Source: Pirellulales bacterium (GTDB lineage Bacteria > Planctomycetota > Planctomycetia > Pirellulales > Thermoguttaceae). Taken from it: a DNA stretch of 57,572 nt. The stretch covers positions 1 through 57,572 of the forward strand of contig JAFGRD010000041.1 in NCBI GenBank assembly GCA_016935315.1, written 5' to 3'. The position numbers and the translations under genes were made by a program. The notes under the pieces were generated by a model. That model was not told where the DNA came from and did no database searches. It saw only the letters and a list, made by a program, of their open reading frames with translations. Positions 15,051 to 24,118 of this stretch are shown piece by piece. Numbering within the stretch: position 1 is the stretch's first letter; every line of letters begins with the position of its first letter.

Positions 15051-18000
15051 TCAGGCAACGGCCTGCAGCGTCACCTCCAGGACCGAGCCCTCGGGCACGA
15101 TCGTCTCTTTCGCCAGCGTGATTCGCACCTCGCCGTCTGCCTGCTGTAGGCTGCCTGAAATCTGTTTTCCGCCGACGGCGATCTTGACCGCGGGCGTCAC
15201 GGGATTCGGGGTCGCAAAAACCAGTTGCCTAAGACGCAGTTGTCCGTGGCGGACTTCGATCCGCTCGATCTGTGCCTCCTCGCTTCGCTGCTGGACGAAC
15301 AGGCCCCAGCCTTCAGGTGCCGTGAAGAACGAACGATGGTCTTCGGGCTGCCATTGGGGCTTGAATCCGAGGATGCCTGCGGGCCCTTCCAGGATTTGCC
15401 CCTGGCTGGCGATCAACAGCGACCAACTGCTCAGCGCGCGGGCGTAGAATTTGCCGCACTCCAGTTCGTTGTAGGGATTTCCGCCGGGGCCGGAATTGAG
15501 GCCGTCGCGACGGCGGCCGTCGTAGCGGCTGCGGGCCATGCGCACGACCTGCCGTGCTTCCTCGATCAGACCTTCGTAGATCATCGCTCCGGCCGTCGAG
15601 TACTCGATCCCGGTCCAGACCTCGTCGGCATAGAGAATGAACGGGTCCGGCCGTCCGCCGTGCGGCCAGGTGCACATCAGCAACCCGCCTTCGTCGTCCG
15701 GTACGTACCGCCGGGGCTTCTGCTCGATTCCCGCCAGCTGCTGGTGGAAGTTGTACTTCAGGACGGCCTGTAGCGCGCTTTTCACGCGAGACGCCGGATA
15801 CAGGTAGCCCAAGTTCAACTGGTGGGCCCACCACTGCCCCAACAATTGGTCCGCGTGGCAGCCCGTGTTGTAGTCCCGTGCCGCCTGGGCCTCGGGGACT
15901 TGAATGTAGTACTCGCCGTTGTAGAGTTGCTGGTCCTGGGTCTTCATGCCCGCCTCGCGAATGGCTCGCCAGTGTTTGGCGCTGGCCGCATCGCCGATCG
16001 CCAGCGCCAGCCGCTCGGCCGCCGCCAGGGCGGAAAGATACTGGGAGCCGATGAAGGTATTGGCCCCGGAAACCGACGTATCGTAGGTATTCGGCTGGTG
16101 CCCGTGCGGGACACCTTCTTCCGGCTCGTCGATCTTGCCGATCAGCCATTCGACCGACTTCTTCACGCCGGGCCAAACGGTCTCCAGGAACTTGCGGTCC
16201 GGGCTCAATTGGTGTTCGCGGTAGGCCCCTTCGATGCAAGCGCAGTGGCCGTCGATAAACGCACCGTGCCGCCCGTGCTCGCGGTGCGATGTCTCGCCCG
16301 ATTCGTGCAGGAAGGTGACGAAGTTCGAGATGCGCATGTTCCGTCCCACGTCGGGGAACAGGCGTGCGTGCGTTTGGGCGTAGTTCCAGACGTGCGTGCA
16401 GTTTAGCGGGCAACAGCCGTAGCTCCCTTCAAAACCGCCGAAATAGCCGTCCTCGGACCAGAAGCAGGTGGGCCCGCGGAAAATGACGGATTGCGTGGCC
16501 ATGGCGTCGAGAAACTCTTCCGGCAGATTCGACTGGTACAACGTTTGTTGATACAGCAGCGTGCGTCCCCACAGGGCTTTCAGGTTGTCGGCCAGGTAAT
16601 CCGCCACGGCGAGGGCGTCCGGCCAGCGGCGACTGTAGAGATTGCCCGCGTGCTGAAAGCGCTGCACATTGGGAAAATGCCAGGCGAGGGCGAAGGTCAC
16701 CGAGCGGGACTGGCCGGGTTGCAGGGTGAACGGCACTGCCAGGGCGGCGTTGATCGTTTGCCCCGCTTCGCTGACGGCCTCGGTCTTCGGGGGCCGGACG
16801 GGAGCGGACTGGCCGAGGAAATCGAGAACTTGCCTGCTTTCCGTCCAGGAGGGCAGCGCGACGGCCGGCGCATCGAGTACGGCCAAGGCCATGGTTCCCA
16901 ACGCCGAAGCGCCGGGGACAATCCGCTCGTCCGCCGCCGGCGGCGTTTTCCGCGAAGCCAACAGCAACTGACTGCCCCAATTCCACGGGAGTCCGGGTGC
17001 CAACGCCAGAACGACCCGCCCTTTTCCCAGGGGGCCTTCAATCACCAACGGATCGCCGGTCGCGGTGGTGGCCAGGACGCGATATCCGTCGGCTTGGGAG
17101 TCGAAGCCGGTCAGACGCGTGTGACGGGTTACGGCCCAATCGTCAAGGACGTCCCGAAGCACCTCGGGAGCGGCCTCCGTCAAACGGATCGCCTGCCCCG
17201 CCGGCGTTGTCGCCGGTTCGGCGGATACGAACGACAATTTCAATGCTTCGGCAGCCGCCTCGACCGACGTACCGGCCGCCAGGAATGGCTCGGGCGGGAT
17301 GTCGGAGAACAGGATCCGGTCGATATTGACGTGGCCCCAGGCCTCGGAGTGCTTGTCGACGATTTCGATCACGGCCTGCTTCCCTTGCAGGTCGGCCAGG
17401 TCCCAACTTGCCGGCTCCAGAGATTCGCGGTTTTTTCCGACGGCCGTGCGCACGACCTTGCCGTCGACGCGAAGGTTAATGCACGTTCGCTCTCTGTGGC
17501 CGCCGCCACCGATCAAGAAGCCGAGGTAACGCCGATGGATCGTGAAAATCCGGGAGGTTGCCGTGCCTTGCGGACCGTCCCCGCCCTGGAACGTGTTCAC
17601 CAGCCCACGGCCGGCAAAGCCGGTAACGCGCTGCTGTCCGGGTTCGGTGCCGCGTGAAGGTCCGTCGCCGAACGCCGGACCGTCGATCTCCCAGCCTTCG
17701 TACGCCTTGCCTTCGAAATCCTCGAAGACCGTGGCCACCTTCTCCAGGCGGTTGCCGCTCGCTCGCAGACGAGCCAGGACCTGGCAGAATTCGACTCCCA
17801 CCCCGTCGGCGAGGAGGATGCCGCCCTCGTTGGCGATTCGCGATATCGATTCGGCCAACTCGGGGGAGAATTCTCGCATGCCGGCGATCCAGAGCATTTC
17901 GGGCCCCTCGACCTCGCGCCCACCGGTTTTGCGGATCTTCACCGAGCCGGTGGGAACGGGATCGGCCGATCGTTCCATGGCCACGGTCGTTTGGCCGTTG

Positions 18001-18734
18001 CGACAAACGACGCGGTTCCGGTTTCCGCCGTATCCGGGAAACTTCACGCCTTGAATTCCGTTCGCGCCGCCGCTGCCCACGGCGTTCTGTAGCGTCGCGC
18101 AGAACGACACGTCGACGGCCGTGTCGCCCGGGTTCTCCGCAGTCAGTCGGAACAGCCCGCCCGGAATGGATGAGTTGGCCGTGTCCAACGGGATCATCGG
18201 GTTCATGGCCTCCAATTGGACCCGGACCGGAAGCTCGGCATCGCCAAAAGTCACGCGGGCGATCGGATGGCTGGCCTCGTACTGAAGGGAAGAGACCGCT
18301 GGAAGCTCGCCCTCGGCTTCCGTCTGTAGGACGCGCGTCACCGGCTTGGCACCGGCGGCTCGGGCTCGTACGGCGAAGAAGCTGTCGGGGATTCTCGGTT
18401 CGCTGAGGTTATTGAAGATCTGCCACACGCCCAGTTTGCCTTGGCCGTCCAGCCACACGCTGCCCGTGCCAATACCTCCAACCGGCATGCCGACGGCTTC
18501 GAGGCACTTGCCTTGATAAACGCGACCCGGCGTGATCGGGTAGACTCCGGAGGCATCAGCCGCCGGCGGCAACAGGCGGGCTGCCTGGCTGCCTTCCTCC
18601 GCCCAACTCATCTGACCGGCCATCGTCAGCGCCGCCGTCCCGGCGGCGACTCTGGCCAGAAACTCTCGTCGACTCAATTCGATCGGTTGGGGTAGGTGGC
18701 AGCGTCCGCCACAGCAACGACCTTGGTTAGACAT
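15051..18734 (-). CDS. Tat-exported GH116-like glucosylceramidase/beta-glucosidase with large N-domain insertion
   Basis: A 1227-residue protein. The N-terminus has a Cys-rich patch (RCCGGRCH) followed by a Tat signal SRREFLARVAAG. The GH116 N domain begins with GMPVGGIGTGSVWLDGQGKL. The catalytic alpha/alpha barrel contains GGFEGSYGCCPLNCTHVWNY, where Glu769 is the expected nucleophile, and QPNTYDTSVSGANTFIG, where Asp885 is the expected acid/base. Between about residues 315 and 640 lies an insertion absent from ordinary ~800-residue GH116 enzymes: a GILLADG Rossmann-like segment, a beta-sandwich like the C-terminal module of some GH32 proteins (FEDFEGKAYEGWEIDGPAFG to GWGHVN-like VNIDRILFSD), then a second Rossmann-like part. 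GAGGAGT precedes the ATG. Substrate specificity is not predictable from sequence alone. Confidence 0.87.
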   Translation of the reverse strand: MSNQGRCCGGRCHLPQPIELSRREFLARVAAGTAALTMAGQMSWAEEGSQAARLLPPAADASGVYPITPGRVYQGKCLEAVGMPVGGIGTGSVWLDGQGKLGVWQIFNNLSEPRIPDSFFAVRARAAGAKPVTRVLQTEAEGELPAVSSLQYEASHPIARVTFGDAELPVRVQLEAMNPMIPLDTANSSIPGGLFRLTAENPGDTAVDVSFCATLQNAVGSGGANGIQGVKFPGYGGNRNRVVCRNGQTTVAMERSADPVPTGSVKIRKTGGREVEGPEMLWIAGMREFSPELAESISRIANEGGILLADGVGVEFCQVLARLRASGNRLEKVATVFEDFEGKAYEGWEIDGPAFGDGPSRGTEPGQQRVTGFAGRGLVNTFQGGDGPQGTATSRIFTIHRRYLGFLIGGGGHRERTCINLRVDGKVVRTAVGKNRESLEPASWDLADLQGKQAVIEIVDKHSEAWGHVNIDRILFSDIPPEPFLAAGTSVEAAAEALKLSFVSAEPATTPAGQAIRLTEAAPEVLRDVLDDWAVTRHTRLTGFDSQADGYRVLATTATGDPLVIEGPLGKGRVVLALAPGLPWNWGSQLLLASRKTPPAADERIVPGASALGTMALAVLDAPAVALPSWTESRQVLDFLGQSAPVRPPKTEAVSEAGQTINAALAVPFTLQPGQSRSVTFALAWHFPNVQRFQHAGNLYSRRWPDALAVADYLADNLKALWGRTLLYQQTLYQSNLPEEFLDAMATQSVIFRGPTCFWSEDGYFGGFEGSYGCCPLNCTHVWNYAQTHARLFPDVGRNMRISNFVTFLHESGETSHREHGRHGAFIDGHCACIEGAYREHQLSPDRKFLETVWPGVKKSVEWLIGKIDEPEEGVPHGHQPNTYDTSVSGANTFIGSQYLSALAAAERLALAIGDAASAKHWRAIREAGMKTQDQQLYNGEYYIQVPEAQAARDYNTGCHADQLLGQWWAHQLNLGYLYPASRVKSALQAVLKYNFHQQLAGIEQKPRRYVPDDEGGLLMCTWPHGGRPDPFILYADEVWTGIEYSTAGAMIYEGLIEEARQVVRMARSRYDGRRRDGLNSGPGGNPYNELECGKFYARALSSWSLLIASQGQILEGPAGILGFKPQWQPEDHRSFFTAPEGWGLFVQQRSEEAQIERIEVRHGQLRLRQLVFATPNPVTPAVKIAVGGKQISGSLQQADGEVRITLAKETIVPEGSVLEVTLQAVA

Positions 18735-18992
18735 GGTGTACTCCTCGGAAATGGACCGCAGATCTATGACCTCTCGCACGGTTGCTCCAGCATCGAGTAG
18801 AGGGACCCGCCATCGACATGATCTCGACCGCGCGTCTCCGACCCAATGGGTCGCATTATGACAGGATCCGTGCGGAACTGTCAATCCGCCAGATTCTCGC
18901 CATTGCCCCGTCGCGGAAGATGGGTGCCGGGAGGCACGCGACGCGACTCAGAAACGCGCCGGGATGGCCGAGCCTTGATGCGACAAGCTCTT

Positions 18993-20549
18993 TCAGGGAT
19001 GGGAAGCGTCGGCTTCGGCTTGCCGTCGCAATTCGGCACGCTTGATCTTGTTGTTCGACGTCTTCGGCAGGGCGTCGACGAAGCGGACGTGGCGTATGTG
19101 CTTGTGACGCGGCAGATTCCGCTTGCAGTGGTTGATCACGTCGCGTTGCGAGAGCGGGGTATCCTGCGTGGAGGGAACGACGAAAGCAACCAATACCTCG
19201 CTCTGAATCTCGTCGGGCTGCCCGACGACCGCGACCTCGGCAATGGCTTCCATCTCCAGCAGGACCTCTTCGATCTCCAGCGGATTGATCCGAAACGCGC
19301 CGCTCTTGATGATGTCGCTGCGGCGGCTGACGATATAGATGTAGCCGTCTTCGTCGACGCGCCCGAGGTCTCCGGTCCAAAGCCCCTCGGGACGCAGCAC
19401 CCGGCGGGTGGCTTCCGGATCGTTCCAATAGCCGATCATGATGTTGTCGCCACGGGCGACGATTTCGCCTTCCTCGCCGACTTCGGCCAGGCGGTCCTCG
19501 CGGCGGACGGAAAGCTCGACGCCGGGGATGCCTTTGCCGATGGAACCCGGCTTTGCGTCCAACTCTCCGGGCATCAACACCGAAAGTCTGGCGGCCGCTT
19601 CGGTCTGCCCGTACATGGGAAACACCTGCACGTGCGGCAGGCACGCGCGGAGCCGGTCGGCTACGGCCGGGACCAGGGCACCGCCGGCACAGGTGAGGTA
19701 TCGCAGATCGGGAAACTCCCTGGCGGCAAAGTTGGAGCGGTGCAACAACATCGCGTAGCTCGACGGGACACCGGAGAATCCGGTCCCCCGCTGCCGCTCC
19801 ATCAAGTCGAGCGCCTGCTGCCAGAAGACGAAATTCGACGAGACGATGAGCCGTCCGCCGACGGCAACGTGGGTCAGCAGCAGCGAGTTCCCGTAGGAAT
19901 AGCAGAACGGGAGGATCACAAACACGCTGTCGGAGGATTCGAGTTGGAGATACTCGGTGATCGAGCGGCAGTTGGCCAACAGATTGCGATGGCTGAGGGT
20001 GACACCCTTCGGCCGTCCCGTCGTGCCGGAAGTGTAGATGATCTGGGCGACGTCGGACGGGTCGACCTCCAGATCTTCGCCGTTAAGCGGCGGATGCCGC
20101 AGGGCGTCGGCCAGCGACGTGACCTCCCACCCGACGGGAGGCCGTTCCGCCCGATCTTCGCCCAGGCAGATGACCGTTCGCAGGCCGGGCAATTGGTCTT
20201 CGAGAAGCCGGAGATACTTCATGCAAGCCGGCGTGGTAATCACGACGGCCGGTTCGCAATGGACCAGCGTGTGCGAGAGTTCCCGGACAGTGGTATCCGA
20301 ATTCAAGGCGACGACGACCCCGCCGGCCGCCAGCACACCGAAGTAGGCGACGACGTATTCGTCGGAATTGGGCAGCAGCATGCCCACGCGTTCACCTTTT
20401 TGCAGCCCGCCCTCCCGGAGCCAAGCAGCAAGACACCGTGAACGTCCCCAGATTTCGCGGTACGACCAATCACAGTCGCGATAATGGATCAATACGTTGT
20501 CCGGAAAGCGTAGAGCGCTTTCCTCCAGCAGCGTGCAGAGTCTGTTCAT
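18993..20549 (-). CDS. Class I adenylate-forming enzyme (acyl-CoA synthetase/AMP-ligase)
   Basis: A 518-residue ANL-superfamily ligase that activates a carboxylate with ATP, then normally transfers it to CoA or a carrier protein. Motifs: ATP-binding loop YTSGTTGRPKGV (about residue 170), MYGQTEAAARLS, the aspartate motif LWTGDLGRVDEDGYIYIVSR, hinge/core DIIKSGAFRINPLEIEEVL, and the C-terminal catalytic lysine in LPKTSNNKIKRAEL. The substrate is not clear; the closest pattern is medium or long-chain acyl-CoA synthetases and carrier-linked AMP-ligases. It is the first gene of the minus-strand run, 258 bp ahead of the GH116-like gene. It could feed acyl groups to an envelope pathway with the downstream MBOAT, but that is only suggested by strand and proximity. 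Confidence 0.88.
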   Translation of the reverse strand: MNRLCTLLEESALRFPDNVLIHYRDCDWSYREIWGRSRCLAAWLREGGLQKGERVGMLLPNSDEYVVAYFGVLAAGGVVVALNSDTTVRELSHTLVHCEPAVVITTPACMKYLRLLEDQLPGLRTVICLGEDRAERPPVGWEVTSLADALRHPPLNGEDLEVDPSDVAQIIYTSGTTGRPKGVTLSHRNLLANCRSITEYLQLESSDSVFVILPFCYSYGNSLLLTHVAVGGRLIVSSNFVFWQQALDLMERQRGTGFSGVPSSYAMLLHRSNFAAREFPDLRYLTCAGGALVPAVADRLRACLPHVQVFPMYGQTEAAARLSVLMPGELDAKPGSIGKGIPGVELSVRREDRLAEVGEEGEIVARGDNIMIGYWNDPEATRRVLRPEGLWTGDLGRVDEDGYIYIVSRRSDIIKSGAFRINPLEIEEVLLEMEAIAEVAVVGQPDEIQSEVLVAFVVPSTQDTPLSQRDVINHCKRNLPRHKHIRHVRFVDALPKTSNNKIKRAELRRQAEADASHP

Positions 20550-21216
20550 TGCGTGGGGATGAGGCGCCGTCGAGGAGCGTTGATCAGGTTAGCCCCAAGC
20601 CATGTTTCGGCCGACCCTCGGTAATGCACGATGCGCGCCAAATCGGGGAAAGCCAAACGGCTCTCCCGCCGTGCACCGCAACATGTTTCGAGCAAAGGAG
20701 TTAGGCGATGACGACGCGGCACGGCTCGCATCCAGCAACGTTCGCGCGTTCAACAACCAAAACACTTTCCCGCGAGACGTGTTTCACGGAACAAACAGGC
20801 TGGCGCGAAACCACCATGCTTTCGCACCCGAGCGGCCCAAGCGACCGCGGAGCAGAATCAGCCAGGAACCCTTCACGGGAGGGGCCGCTTCGGCCCGATC
20901 TCCTGGCATTCTCACGCCCATCTTGCGGGGGAGGGTCGGGCAATCCGCTTGACTTTCGTGCCCCGGCAAATACGCTTGGGGGGTATGCGGTTCGGGCCGA
21001 TAGTCCGACGTCAGCCAGGCGTTCAGCGGCTGCCGAGGGCGGCTGCCCCTGCGAGAACCGCCGGCCGCGAATCGGCCTGGTGCCGCGGAGATCCACGGCC
21101 ACGGCGTGGGCGCACGCGTGAGGGTTTTGGCGGGGCGCCGGACCCGGGGCGACAAGTCGCACGGCGTCCGCGGCTGCCGGCAACCCGCTCCCCACGGCCG
21201 GCCGAAGAGGCTCCCC
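20550..21216. other. Intergenic region between divergent genes, no gene recognised
   Basis: About 670 bp between the AMP-ligase and the TPR gene. Open stretches in several frames are of low complexity, arginine-rich, and match nothing I know. It contains a perfect small hairpin GGGCCG-CTT-CGGCCC at 20882-20896 and a half-match to the parS core (TGTTTCACG near 20786). It presumably carries the two divergent promoters, but I see no convincing -35/-10 pair. Confidence 0.4.
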
Positions 21217-22803
21217 ATGAACCACCATCGTAAGCCCGCCCAAGGCCGTGCCGGCAAGGTCGCCCCGGCCCGACGCAAACGGTGGCTGTGGGCCACGTCG
21301 GGCGTGCTGTGTGTGGGGGTCGTCGGGCTGCTCGTGTTCGCGCTGTCTCGGCAGGCAGACCCGACGGACTCGAAGGCAGAAGGTTCGCCGCTTGTCTCGC
21401 GGCAAGACCCGCCCGGTGCGGCGATCACGCCGGATGGACCGACGTTGAACACACCCGTGTCGGAAACCGGGCCTCGCGAACCGACGCCGCTGCCCGTGGA
21501 ACCGACGCCCCCGCCCGTGGAGCCGACGCCGCTGCCCGTGGAACCGATCCCTGTGCCTCCCCAATCCAGTCTCGACGCGCTGGCACGGCTCTTCGAGCAG
21601 CCATTGTCCATCGAGCCCCTGAAGGAGGAAGCGATCGCCGTAGCCGTCCGACTGACCAAGGACTTTCCGAATTGCCCCGAACCGTTTCGCTTGCTGGCCG
21701 GGGTGCACAAGGAGCTGGGCAATTCCACGGAGGCGGACCGGTGGCTGAGGCGGTGTCTGGAACTCGACCCCCAGGACCCCGCCGCCATCGACGCCCTGGC
21801 TCAGATCGCGTTCGACAAGGCGGAGTACCAGCAGGCGGCGGCACTCTGGCGGCGGGTGGTCGAACTCGCCCCCGAAAACGCGGGAGGCTACAGTGGCTTG
21901 GGGCAAGCGTTGGTCTGCTCGGGCGAGGCGGAGGACGCCATCGCGGCGCTAGGCAAGTACCTGGAACTCTCTCCCGGATCAAGCCACGGCCACCTGCTGC
22001 TGGGACAGCAGTATCTCCAATTGAAAGACTACCAGAAGGCGAAGAGCCATTACGAAGCGGCGTTGGCGATCCAGCCCAACTACTTCAACGCCTACTACGG
22101 GCTGGCAATGGCATCTGCAAGGTTGGGGGAGAAGGAAGCGTCGGAGCAGGCCATGGAGAAGTTCCGGCAACTGAAGGTCCGGGAGATGCAGGCCCTGAAA
22201 GATCGGGACAACAACTTCGACGACCTGGTTTCTCTGCGTCGCAGCGTGGCGCGGACGCACACTCGTATGGGTCGATTTTACTCTGGAGAAGCGGACGCGG
22301 CGGAAGCCGAGGCACTTTGGCGAAGGGCGGCGTTTCTCGATGCCCACAACGTTGCCTGTCGCGTCCTCCTGGCTGCTTGGCACGACAAAAGCGGACGCAA
22401 GTTGGACGCCCTGCAGATGCACGAGCAGCTCGCCGACATCGAACCGGGCAACGCGGTCCATCACGTGAACTTCGGCATTCTCAGCGCTGAGGTGAACCGG
22501 CTCGATGCGGCCGAACAGGCCTTCCGGAAGGCCGCGCAAATGGCGCCGAAGCGATCCTGGGGACCCCACTACCTGGCGAAGCTCTACTTCGTGATGGACG
22601 GAAAACTCGCCGAATCGAGGGCCCTTGCCCAGACGGCTGTACAACGGGAACCCAACGTGTACAACTATCTCCTGCTGAGCGAGGCGTGCGATCGCAATGG
22701 CGACTTGGAAGCGGCGATGGCCGCCGTCGAACAGGCGATTCGGTTGGAGCCGGCCAACCCGGCGCTGCAACAAATCCGCACGTCCCTATCGCAGAGGAAA
22801 TGA
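21217..22803 (+). CDS. Membrane-anchored TPR-repeat protein
   Basis: A 528-residue protein with a basic N-terminus and one membrane helix (WLWATSGVLCVGVVGLLVFAL, about residues 23-43), a Pro-rich linker with tandem PTPLPVEP-type units (about 85-115), then roughly nine TPR-like helical hairpins to the end, for example LGNSTEADRWLRRCLELDPQ and LKDYQKAKSHYEAALAIQPN. It would display a protein-interaction scaffold in the periplasm. The ATG at 21217 is chosen because the membrane anchor follows at once; an in-frame start at 21106 adds Arg-rich sequence without family character. The downstream FG-GAP/ASPIC gene starts 4 bp after its stop, a pairing common in planctomycetes, so the two are likely co-expressed. 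Confidence 0.85.
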   Translation: MNHHRKPAQGRAGKVAPARRKRWLWATSGVLCVGVVGLLVFALSRQADPTDSKAEGSPLVSRQDPPGAAITPDGPTLNTPVSETGPREPTPLPVEPTPPPVEPTPLPVEPIPVPPQSSLDALARLFEQPLSIEPLKEEAIAVAVRLTKDFPNCPEPFRLLAGVHKELGNSTEADRWLRRCLELDPQDPAAIDALAQIAFDKAEYQQAAALWRRVVELAPENAGGYSGLGQALVCSGEAEDAIAALGKYLELSPGSSHGHLLLGQQYLQLKDYQKAKSHYEAALAIQPNYFNAYYGLAMASARLGEKEASEQAMEKFRQLKVREMQALKDRDNNFDDLVSLRRSVARTHTRMGRFYSGEADAAEAEALWRRAAFLDAHNVACRVLLAAWHDKSGRKLDALQMHEQLADIEPGNAVHHVNFGILSAEVNRLDAAEQAFRKAAQMAPKRSWGPHYLAKLYFVMDGKLAESRALAQTAVQREPNVYNYLLLSEACDRNGDLEAAMAAVEQAIRLEPANPALQQIRTSLSQRK

Positions 22804-22807
22804 CCCA

Positions 22808-24019
<1,212 letters not shown>

Positions 24020-24118
24020 CCCGCCTTGCTGGAGAATCCCGGTTTGCCGAACTCAACAGCGCGGAAGTGAACCCTTACTACGGTGCGGCTTCGCCGCAGT
24101 CCTCGGGGAGGAACCGCC

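Noticed and set aside
20776-20800. Possible parS site (TGTTTCACG half-match)
   Set aside because: Only the left half fits the consensus TGTTTCACGTGAAACA (about 12 of 16 positions), no second site is near, and the ParA-like gene is 13 kb away without a ParB gene.
20701-21906. Minus-strand 401-codon open frame covering the TPR gene start and the upstream intergenic region
   Set aside because: It runs antisense to clear TPR repeats and has no recognisable domains.
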